13,572 nucleotides of DNA from 13-2-20CM-68-14 sp036378475 (GTDB taxonomy: Bacteria; Actinomycetota; Thermoleophilia; Gaiellales; Gaiellaceae): contig DASUWJ010000093.1 of NCBI GenBank assembly GCA_036378475.1, positions 1 to 13,572 of the forward strand, read 5' to 3'. Below are positions 1 to 4,737 of the stretch, one piece after another. Within the stretch, counting starts at the first letter, position 1. The number at the start of each line of letters is the position of its first letter. The position numbers and the translations under genes are program-made. The notes beneath the pieces are model-generated. The model saw nothing but the letters and a program-made list of their open reading frames with translations. It ran no database searches and was not told where the DNA came from.

Positions 1-1239
1 CACGGCGACGGCGGACTCGATCCCCGTCTCGGCGAGCTGGTCGCGAACGGAGGCGAGGCGCGGATCGGCAGCGGCGTCTGCCACCTGGATCGCGTCGTGG
101 CCGCGCAGGGGACCGCGCGCCAGCTCGAGTAGGCGGTCCGCCACCTGGGTATGAGGTCCGGCGAGGCCCCGTCCGGCGGCCGCGAGCAGGCGCTCCTCCT
201 CGTCTTCGACGAGGTAGACCGCCAGCCGCTCGGAACCGAGCAGCTCCGCCACCCGCGCGATCGCGGTTTCGAGCGTATGGGCGAGCGAGAGCTGGGCGAT
301 TGCCTGCCCCACGACCGCGACGAGCGCGCGGCTACGCTCGAGCTCGACCGCCTGGCGCCGCACCCGCTCGCCAGCTCGCAAGGCATGCGCGGCTCGAGCG
401 GCGAAGGTCATCAGCGCATCGAGCAGCTCGTCCGAGGGGACGACCGGCTGCTCGAACCGCAGCTCGAGCGCGCCGAGCGGAGGCTGGCCAAGCCGCACGG
501 CCCACGAGCCCGCCGCAATCGAGAGCATCTCCCGCGTCCGCAGGGCCTCGGTCACGAGCCCGGGATCCTCGAAGCCAGCGACGCCGTGGGAGCCCGCGAG
601 GTAGAGCGAATTGTCCTCGTCCAGGCGCCAGACCGCCGCCGCCACCGCTCCGGTGCCCTGCGCCGCGAGCAGCGCGACCTGCGCCGCCGTCCGCTCCTCG
701 TCCAGCCCGGTCGCGAGCACGTCGCCGCCGAGGCCGAGCAGCTCCCGCGCCGCGAGCGGCTCGGGCCCCCCGTTTTCGGGCGAGCCTGCGAGCGCCAGAG
801 CGACGTACTCGGCGCCGAGCCATGCGAGCCCCTCCTCCGCAGGCGAGAACGGCCGCGCCCGCCGGTAGAGCTCCAGCCTGCCGCTGCTTCGCCCGGCCGA
901 GCCCAGCGGGAGTTGGAGCCCGATCTCGAACTCCAGTCGCTCTGGGTTCAACGGGCGGGCCTCGGGGGTCGCCGCGACTCGCGATCCCTGCAGCTCGGCG
1001 GCGAGCGCGCTCGAGCCTGCGACGACAGCGCGCGCCTCGAGCAGCCCGGCTTCCTCGTCGAGCACGCGGATGAGGACGACCTCGGCACCGCTGCCTTCTG
1101 CGAGCGCCGCCGCGATCGCGGCGAGGACGTCATCGGCCGGCGCGCCCGCCGTCAGCCGGCGCGCTGCCTCGCCGAGCGCGCGCAGCGGCCCCGCGGCATC
1201 GCCACGATCGTCTTGGCGCTGGCCCGGTCCGCCGCTCAT
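1..1239 (-). CDS. Multi-GAF-domain signalling protein, C-terminal part outside the window
   Basis: This frame is open from an ATG at 1239 to the left edge, giving 413 residues with no stop; I translated it by hand. It reads as two divergent GAF-like modules (about residues 17-152 and 163-290), a charged helical linker (about 288-305) and the start of a third, more typical GAF domain (from about 306, with the strand SERLAVYLVEDEEERLLAAAG). GAF domains bind small ligands or act as dimerising sensor modules; no signal peptide or membrane segment is seen, so it is probably cytosolic. The output domain (histidine kinase, PP2C phosphatase, diguanylate cyclase or HTH) would lie beyond the edge, so the function is undecided. 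The start is supported by GGAG at 1245-1248, five bases upstream. It is divergent from the small membrane protein gene at 1299. Confidence 0.8.
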   Translation of the reverse strand, partial: MSGGPGQRQDDRGDAAGPLRALGEAARRLTAGAPADDVLAAIAAALAEGSGAEVVLIRVLDEEAGLLEARAVVAGSSALAAELQGSRVAATPEARPLNPERLEFEIGLQLPLGSAGRSSGRLELYRRARPFSPAEEGLAWLGAEYVALALAGSPENGGPEPLAARELLGLGGDVLATGLDEERTAAQVALLAAQGTGAVAAAVWRLDEDNSLYLAGSHGVAGFEDPGLVTEALRTREMLSIAAGSWAVRLGQPPLGALELRFEQPVVPSDELLDALMTFAARAAHALRAGERVRRQAVELERSRALVAVVGQAIAQLSLAHTLETAIARVAELLGSERLAVYLVEDEEERLLAAAGRGLAGPHTQVADRLLELARGPLRGHDAIQVADAAADPRLASVRDQLAETGIESAVAV

Positions 1240-1254
1240 CGACGCTCCGGGCTA

Positions 1255-1260
1255 AGTATC
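1255..1260 (-). promoter_or_regulatory. Possible -10 element for the multi-GAF gene
   Basis: On the minus strand this reads GATACT, with the A at position 2 and T at position 6 that matter most in sigma-70-type -10 boxes. Transcription would begin near 1248, leaving a leader of about nine bases that still contains the GGAG ribosome-binding site. No good -35 hexamer is visible, so this is weak. Confidence 0.25.
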
Positions 1261-1285
1261 ACGACGCCGCCGAATCCAGGGGTTC

Positions 1286-1291
1286 TAGACT
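1286..1291 (+). promoter_or_regulatory. Possible -10 element of a leaderless transcript for the small membrane protein
   Basis: TAGACT fits the actinobacterial TANNNT pattern and ends seven bases before the ATG at 1299, so transcription would start at or one base before the start codon. No Shine-Dalgarno sequence precedes this ATG, which fits a leaderless mRNA. No convincing -35 box is seen. Confidence 0.35.
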
Positions 1292-1298
1292 TCCCGCG

Positions 1299-1529
1299 AT
1301 GGCCGAGCCAGCGAAGCGAACGGCAGCCGAAGCGCCCCTGTACGACCCGGGTGCCGTCCACCGCGAGTACCGACGCCAGCGGGCAAGGCGCGAGCACCGA
1401 ATCCGCCGCCTGCGCGAGCGCCGCGCGGCCAACATCCGGTTCTGGCTGATCGTGCTCGCCCTGCTCGTCTTGAGCGTCTATCTGGGGATCCAGATGTGGC
1501 ACCAGGTGCAGAAGCTGTTCGGGATCTGA
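1299..1529 (+). CDS. Small basic single-pass membrane protein, unknown function
   Basis: A 76-residue protein with a strongly basic N-terminal half (residues 21-43 are packed with Arg, with RRQRARREHRIRRLRERR as the core) followed by one hydrophobic segment at about 48-66 and a short tail ending QKLFGI. By the positive-inside rule the basic half should be cytoplasmic. I do not recognise a family. The basic face could bind phospholipid head groups, nucleic acid or a partner, but nothing in the sequence decides this. It is divergent from the multi-GAF gene, with a 59-bp shared upstream region, and convergent with the zinc-ribbon gene. The start is chosen because it is the first ATG in frame with a plausible leaderless promoter; there is no ribosome-binding site. 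Confidence 0.7.
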   Translation: MAEPAKRTAAEAPLYDPGAVHREYRRQRARREHRIRRLRERRAANIRFWLIVLALLVLSVYLGIQMWHQVQKLFGI

Positions 1530-1533
1530 GCCG

Positions 1534-1568
1534 GCGCGGGTCCGGGACGGAGAGCCCGGCCCCCGCGC
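1534..1568. terminator. GC-rich stem-loop between convergent genes, possible bidirectional terminator
   Basis: GCGCGGG (1534-1540) pairs with CCCGCGC (1562-1568). Inside it CCGGG (1542-1546) pairs with CCCGG (1555-1559), leaving an eight-base loop and a small bulge. It begins five bases after the stop of the small membrane gene and lies between two genes that point at each other, where a shared terminator is expected. There is no U-tract on either strand, so it would be a non-canonical terminator. Confidence 0.45.
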
Positions 1569-1594
1569 GGGCCCCACGGAGCGAGTCCTGCTTG

Positions 1595-1819
1595 CTAGCG
1601 GGGCTCGGCCGCCTGCAGGGCGCGGGCGAAGGGATGCCAGGAGACGGCCTGCCACGACTCGCACGCGCAGAGCGGGCAGGCAGGCAGCTCGCGGCAGATG
1701 GTCGTCCCGTACCCGCACTCGGCACAGCGGAACTCGCCCTTGACGTGGTCGCCGGCGGCGGAGAACGCGATAGTGTCGCCGTCGGCGGCTGTAGACGGAC
1801 CTTCACCGGGACTCTTCAT
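1595..1819 (-). CDS. Small zinc-ribbon protein
   Basis: A 74-residue protein with two CxxC knuckles, C32-x2-C35 and C48-x2-C51, separated by 12 residues, plus extra cysteines C42 and C53. The core is GEFRCAECGYGTTI followed by PACPLCACESW. This is the layout of a rubredoxin-like or FmdB-like zinc ribbon that binds one zinc ion; by analogy such proteins are small nucleic-acid or protein-interaction modules, but the partner here is unknown. The N-terminal 25 residues look disordered and there is no membrane segment. The ATG is preceded by AGGGAG at 1825-1830 (five-base spacing). A TAGATT -10-like box lies at 1847-1852. It is divergent from the membrane gene at 1879. Confidence 0.75.
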   Translation of the reverse strand: MKSPGEGPSTAADGDTIAFSAAGDHVKGEFRCAECGYGTTICRELPACPLCACESWQAVSWHPFARALQAAEPR

Positions 1820-1846
1820 CCCGACTCCCTACATCGGCAACGCTTC

Positions 1847-1852
1847 AATCTA
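1847..1852 (-). promoter_or_regulatory. Possible -10 element for the zinc-ribbon gene
   Basis: On the minus strand this is TAGATT (TANNNT). Transcription would start near 1840, giving a leader of about 21 bases that contains the AGGGAG ribosome-binding site at 1825-1830. It falls where the -35 region of the divergent plus-strand promoter would be. Confidence 0.35.
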
Positions 1853-1866
1853 AGCAGGAAGATGCC

Positions 1867-1872
1867 CATACT
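1867..1872 (+). promoter_or_regulatory. Possible -10 element of a leaderless transcript for the four-helix membrane protein
   Basis: CATACT carries the key A at position 2 and T at position 6 and is followed by six bases and then the GTG at 1879, so +1 would be the first base of the start codon. A weak -35 candidate, TTCAAT, lies at 1844-1849 with a 17-base spacer. Confidence 0.4.
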
Positions 1873-1878
1873 GCCAGG

Positions 1879-2364
1879 GTGGAAACCGAGCAGCCCCTCC
1901 CCCCCGGACGCCGGATGAGCGAGCGTCCGCCCTCCCGCGGCGAGCGCTTCGGCGCCGCCGGCGTCGGCGCGCTCGCCGACCAGGTGACCTTGATCTCGGG
2001 GCTCGTGCTGAGCGTGTCCGCGTTCACGGACTGGTACGCCGGCTCCGGATCGGTCGGGCCGACGATCGGCGTGATCGGCTGGCATACCGGCACGCTCGGC
2101 AAGCTCGTCTTCTTCATCGGTCTCGCCGTCGTGGCGCTCGTCGCCCTGCGCGAGGCCGGTATCGAGCTGCCGCCGACGGTGCCCGACAGTCTCGTCGTGA
2201 TCGCGCTCGGCTCGCTGTCGACGATCTTCGTCCTGATCCGGCTGATCTCGATTCCCGATCAGTTCCTGCCCGCCAGCGGGCGCGGGATCGGGATCTGGAT
2301 CAGTCTGATCGCCTCGCTCGCGGTGATCGGCGCCGGACTGCTGGCAGCATCCGAAGAGCTGTAG
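1879..2364 (+). CDS. Four-helix integral membrane protein, unknown function
   Basis: A 161-residue protein with a disordered Pro/Arg-rich N-terminus and four predicted membrane segments at about residues 34-50, 73-92, 104-123 and 136-157. The loop after the first helix contains FTDWYAGSG, and an IGWHTG motif precedes the second helix. I recall similar FxDWY-type small membrane proteins in actinobacteria but cannot name a family. The start is ambiguous. GTG 1879 fits a leaderless promoter (CATACT at 1867-1872), while ATG 1915, 12 codons in, has only a weak GGA upstream; the membrane domain is the same either way. The last 65 bases overlap the 3' end of the PAP2 gene on the other strand. Confidence 0.7.
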   Translation: METEQPLPPGRRMSERPPSRGERFGAAGVGALADQVTLISGLVLSVSAFTDWYAGSGSVGPTIGVIGWHTGTLGKLVFFIGLAVVALVALREAGIELPPTVPDSLVVIALGSLSTIFVLIRLISIPDQFLPASGRGIGIWISLIASLAVIGAGLLAASEEL

Positions 2365-2833
2365 CGACGAGCACGCCGAGAAGCGCGCCGCCCAGGACGT
2401 CGAGCGGGTAGTGCACTCCCACGTAGACGCGCGACCAGGCGATCGCCGCGGCGAGCAGGAAGAACCCGGCCGCGTAGCGCGGGAACGCGAAGGCCAGCAC
2501 CGTCGCGCAGGCGAAGCTGGTCGCCGCATGGCCCGAGGGGAACGAGCCGTCGTGCGGCGCGTGGACGAGCGGCCTCGGCTCGGCGAAGACGCTCGAGGGG
2601 CGAGCGCGGCCGAGGGCCTGCTTCAACCCGTAGGCGAGCCCGTTCGCCGCGAGATCGGCGACGAGCACCTGCAGCACGAGCCAGCGGCGCCGGTAGACGA
2701 GCCCGAGACAGAGGGCGAGCGCGAGCCAGACGAGCCCCTGACTGCCGATAAAGGACAGGCCCTCGAAGACGGGGTTCAGCCAGCCGACGCGGTGCTGGAC
2801 GACCCAGCGCTCGAGCTGCCGGTCGTAGCTCAG
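2300..2833 (-). CDS. PAP2-family membrane phosphatase
   Basis: The protein carries the complete PAP2 (acid phosphatase/vanadium haloperoxidase-like) triad: K71-x6-R78-P79, P99-S-G-H102, and S134-R135-x5-H141-x3-D145. The two histidines and the aspartate are the family's catalytic residues. Hydrophobic segments flank the motifs, so it is a membrane enzyme that removes phosphate from a lipid or isoprenoid phosphate such as phosphatidate or undecaprenyl diphosphate; the substrate cannot be told. The first GTG in frame is at 2677, but starting there would remove a typical N-terminal region (DRQLERW, a GLSFIGSQG turn and a first helix at about 32-46). That region is open back to the upstream gene with no ATG, GTG or TTG. 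I therefore place the start at CTG 2833, inside a CTGA overlap with the HTH-receiver stop, giving 177 residues. No ribosome-binding site is visible. Confidence 0.8.
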   Translation of the reverse strand: MSYDRQLERWVVQHRVGWLNPVFEGLSFIGSQGLVWLALALCLGLVYRRRWLVLQVLVADLAANGLAYGLKQALGRARPSSVFAEPRPLVHAPHDGSFPSGHAATSFACATVLAFAFPRYAAGFFLLAAAIAWSRVYVGVHYPLDVLGGALLGVLVATALRMLPAVRRRSPRARRSD

Positions 2834-3423
2834 GCCGGGAGCAGCTGCTTGGCGTGCTCGATCAGCTGCTGCGGATCGAACGGCTTGCCGAGGAACCCTT
2901 GGGCCCCCCGTGCGGTGGCCTCCGCCGCCGCGTTCTCGCCCACCTTGCCGCTGAACATGACCACTGGGATCGCCCCGACGCCGTGGCGTTCCTGGACCCG
3001 GCGCAGCATCTCCCAGCCGTCGACCTCCGGCATCATCACGTCGAGCAAGACGAGGTCGGGCGAGACCTCCTCGAGCACGGCCAGGCCCTCCTCGGCATTC
3101 GCAGCCTCACGGACCGCGTAGCCCTCCATCTCGAGATTGACGCGGATGTATTCCCGCACGCGCTCGTCGTCGTCCACGATCAGGACGAGCGGGCCGGACC
3201 TGGACGTACCCCCGGGCCCGGAGCGGTCGAGGAAGCTGTCGAGATCGCGGCGCTGGTAGCGGCGGTGCCCGCCCGGAGTGTAGAAGGCCGGCACGCGGCC
3301 CTGATCAGACCACTTGCGGATCGTGCTCTGCGCGACCCCGAGGAACTTCGCCGCCTGTCCAAGCGTCAGCCAGTCCGGGTCGCTCGCCGGCGCGAGCCGA
3401 CCGGGAACCTCTCTACGGGCCAT
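2830..3423 (-). CDS. MerR/BldC-type HTH fused to a C-terminal response-regulator receiver domain
   Basis: A 197-residue protein. Residues 18-66 form an excisionase/MerR-like winged HTH (LGQAAKFLGVAQSTIRKWSD, then the wing PGGHRRYQRRDLDSFL). A short Gly/Ser linker leads to a CheY-like receiver at about 79-196 with every key residue: acidic pocket D84 and D85, phosphoacceptor D128 (LLDVMMP), S159 and K180 (GKPFD). It is probably a phosphorylation-controlled DNA-binding regulator. The order, DNA-binding domain first and receiver second, is the reverse of OmpR or NarL types. No histidine kinase is visible nearby; the edge-truncated multi-GAF gene could encode one. The PAP2 gene starts in its stop codon, so the two are probably one transcript. 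The start ATG has no Shine-Dalgarno but has a TAGCTT box at leaderless spacing. Confidence 0.88.
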   Translation of the reverse strand: MARREVPGRLAPASDPDWLTLGQAAKFLGVAQSTIRKWSDQGRVPAFYTPGGHRRYQRRDLDSFLDRSGPGGTSRSGPLVLIVDDDERVREYIRVNLEMEGYAVREAANAEEGLAVLEEVSPDLVLLDVMMPEVDGWEMLRRVQERHGVGAIPVVMFSGKVGENAAAEATARGAQGFLGKPFDPQQLIEHAKQLLPA

Positions 3424-3429
3424 GGTGCG

Positions 3430-3435
3430 AAGCTA
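3430..3435 (-). promoter_or_regulatory. Possible -10 element of a leaderless transcript for the HTH-receiver gene
   Basis: The minus strand reads TAGCTT (TANNNT), six bases, then the ATG at 3423, so +1 coincides with the A of the start codon. The stretch just upstream (3439-3456) is unusually AT-rich for this genome, as expected of a promoter. Confidence 0.4.
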
Positions 3436-3438
3436 CCC

Positions 3439-3451
3439 AAAGTTGGACTTT
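3439..3451. promoter_or_regulatory. Small perfect dyad in the HTH-receiver promoter, possible operator
   Basis: AAAGT (3439-3443) and ACTTT (3447-3451) form a perfect inverted repeat around three bases, immediately upstream of the putative -10 box at 3430-3435. MerR-family regulators typically bind dyads between -35 and -10, so this is a candidate autoregulatory site; that is inference. The rest of the 142-bp gap (3424-3565) is GC-rich and shows only short stems, such as GCCGGC repeats near 3462-3483 and GATCG/CGATC at 3526-3539, with no U-tract on the leftward transcript. Confidence 0.3.
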
Positions 3452-3565
3452 TTTAACGGGCCGGCTCGGCTGCAGCGCCGGCGGATCGGAGCGGTTCGCG
3501 CAGGAGACGGGACACCCGAGACACCGATCGCGCACGATCCCGGTCGCGCTCAACCGTCCCTCCGC

Positions 3566-3880
3566 TCAGGGCTCGTAGTCGACCGCCCCGCGCGAGTACA
3601 GGTAGAAGGCGGCCTCGGTCAGCGTCGCCAGCCGGCGCGTCCAGCCCGCCGCCGGCTCGGTCTCGGCGACCGCCTCGCGGCTCCAGCGCTCGGCCGTCGT
3701 GTAGCAGTCGGCGAGCTCTGCCAGCGTGAAGGTCTGGCCGATGCGGCGGCGCAAGGCGGCCAGAATCGCCTCGAGCTCGGAGCGCGCCGCCGCGTCGCTT
3801 GGCTGCCCCCGCGCCTCCCGCTCGAGCCGGCGGTGACCGTCCTCCCATTCCTGGCGGGTGTGGTCGAGCGCGAGCGGCAT
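3566..3880 (-). CDS. Small helical protein downstream of DUF501, unknown function
   Basis: A 104-residue soluble protein, largely alpha-helical and rich in Glu, Arg and Ala, with no signal peptide or membrane segment. The second half (FTLAELADCYTTAERW at about 51-66 and LTEAAFYLYSRGAVDYEP at the end) looks like the conserved core. I believe similar short proteins occur in other actinobacteria but I do not recognise a named family. It follows the DUF501 gene by 12 bp and is the last gene of the ftsB-like – DUF501 cluster, so it is probably cotranscribed. Coding is supported by the sensible amino-acid composition of this frame compared with the Arg/Pro-rich overlapping frames. No ribosome-binding site is obvious at the ATG. 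Confidence 0.7.
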   Translation of the reverse strand: MPLALDHTRQEWEDGHRRLEREARGQPSDAAARSELEAILAALRRRIGQTFTLAELADCYTTAERWSREAVAETEPAAGWTRRLATLTEAAFYLYSRGAVDYEP

Positions 3881-3892
3881 CGGCCCGGGATG

Positions 3893-4351
3893 CTAGCCCG
3901 CCGTGCAGCAGCCCGAATCCGGCCAGGGACGTACGAGCTCGCCGAGGATCTGCTCCCCGAGCTCGTACCCCGGGCGGGCGAGCGCGAAGGCGGCGTGAGC
4001 GTGCAGGCACTTGAGGCTGCCGGGCCTGGTCGAGCCACCGATCCCACCCGGGAGCTCGGGCCGGAGCCGCTGCTGGTCCTCGTTCGCACGGGCGAGACTC
4101 GCTTGGAGCTCCGGGTCCTCGCGGGAGCGCTTGCTCCAGCGCTCGACGCCTCCGGCGGCCTCGAGCCGCGCCAGCGCCGCGACGAGGTGTGGGCAGGTCA
4201 GGTAGAAGGTGGTCGGGAAGGGCTCGCCGGCGGCGTCGCGAGGCCACTGCTCGGTGACCGCAGGCCGCCCGTACGGACAGCGGACGACGACCCGCCGGAA
4301 GGCGCGCGGCGGGCGGCCCAGCTGCCGGGCGACGGCAACCTCATCCTCCAT
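3893..4351 (-). CDS. DUF501 family protein
   Basis: A 152-residue protein matching the DUF501 pattern as I know it: VARQLGRPPRAFRRVVVRCPYGRPAV at the N-terminus, then PFPTTFYLTCPHL (about 45-56), an acidic and basic helical middle, and GSLKCLHAHAAFALARPG (about 111-128). Conserved Cys and His positions (C25, C53, H55, C115, H117, H119) suggest a possible metal site. The biochemical role is not established. In actinobacteria DUF501 genes sit between the divIC/ftsB-like gene and an exopolyphosphatase (ppx/gppA) gene; here the upstream neighbour is present (11-bp overlap) but the next gene is a short unrelated protein, not Ppx. The C-terminal CCTAG tail has two further cysteines. Confidence 0.88.
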   Translation of the reverse strand: MEDEVAVARQLGRPPRAFRRVVVRCPYGRPAVTEQWPRDAAGEPFPTTFYLTCPHLVAALARLEAAGGVERWSKRSREDPELQASLARANEDQQRLRPELPGGIGGSTRPGSLKCLHAHAAFALARPGYELGEQILGELVRPWPDSGCCTAG

Positions 4352-4694
4352 GCCCCTGGATCGTATGTTCGAGCCGCTTCCAGAGCTCGATCCCCTGGAC
4401 GATGAATAGGCGCTCGCCGGGCTTCACGAGCCCGAGGCGGCGTGCCTCGCGCACGAGGGCGCCGTTTGTCGCCGAGTCGGCGAGCCTGCGCTCGAGGTCA
4501 GCCCGCTCGGCGCTGAGCGAGCGGACGTCGGCCGCGCGCGCGACGAGCGTCCGCCGCGTCTCCAGGTAGGTGCGAAGCGGCCGGTAGTAGAGGAGCGCGA
4601 CGAGGCAGATCGCCCCGACGCCGAGCCAGCGGCGGACGAGCACCGAGCGGCGGGGACGGCGCCGTCGGCGCTTGGTGGTCGTTGGATTCGCCAT
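4341..4694 (-). CDS. FtsB/DivIC-like septum formation initiator
   Basis: A 117-residue bitopic protein: basic cytoplasmic N-terminus (KRRRRRPRRS), one membrane helix at about 22-38, an extracytoplasmic coiled coil at about 44-75, and the DivIC/FtsB family's terminal motif (about 82-99, REARRLGLVKPGERLFIV). Family members form the FtsQ-FtsB-FtsL type divisome complex that links the Z-ring to septal wall synthesis. Length and layout are typical. AAGGTG with seven-base spacing supports the ATG at 4694. Its last 11 bases overlap the DUF501 start. It follows pyk by 42 bp; in most actinobacteria it directly follows eno. Confidence 0.85.
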   Translation of the reverse strand: MANPTTTKRRRRRPRRSVLVRRWLGVGAICLVALLYYRPLRTYLETRRTLVARAADVRSLSAERADLERRLADSATNGALVREARRLGLVKPGERLFIVQGIELWKRLEHTIQGHGG

Positions 4695-4717
4695 GGGCGT
4701 TCACCTTCGCCCGGCCC

Positions 4718-4737
4718 GGGCAGGGTCCTGCCTGCCC
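4718..4737 (-). other. Perfect 7-bp hairpin over the pyk stop codon
   Basis: CCTGCCC (4731-4737) and GGGCAGG (4718-4724) form a 7-bp stem with a six-base loop. The 5' arm begins at the last base of the pyk TAG. There is no U-run after it, so a full terminator is unlikely; it could cause partial termination or protect a pyk 3' end between the glycolytic and divisome genes. Confidence 0.4.

Noticed and set aside
151..1449. Long plus-strand frame opposite the multi-GAF gene
   Set aside because: Composition is Arg/Glu-rich with no domain, and it would run through the divergent promoter region and the small membrane gene. The minus frame gives clear GAF-like sequence.
2300..2677. PAP2 gene starting at GTG 2677 (125 residues)
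   Set aside because: All three motifs would be kept, but the first helix and a typical N-terminal region, open and well-formed upstream, would be lost. The longer form is more likely, though not proven.
3452..3483. T-run next to a GCCGGC stem, looking like a terminator
   Set aside because: On the leftward transcript the run is A, not U, and on the plus strand the T-run precedes the stem; no gene needs termination there in that order.
3453..4247. Minus-strand frame across DUF501 and its downstream neighbour
   Set aside because: Arg/Ala/Pro-rich shadow; the other phase gives DUF501 motifs.
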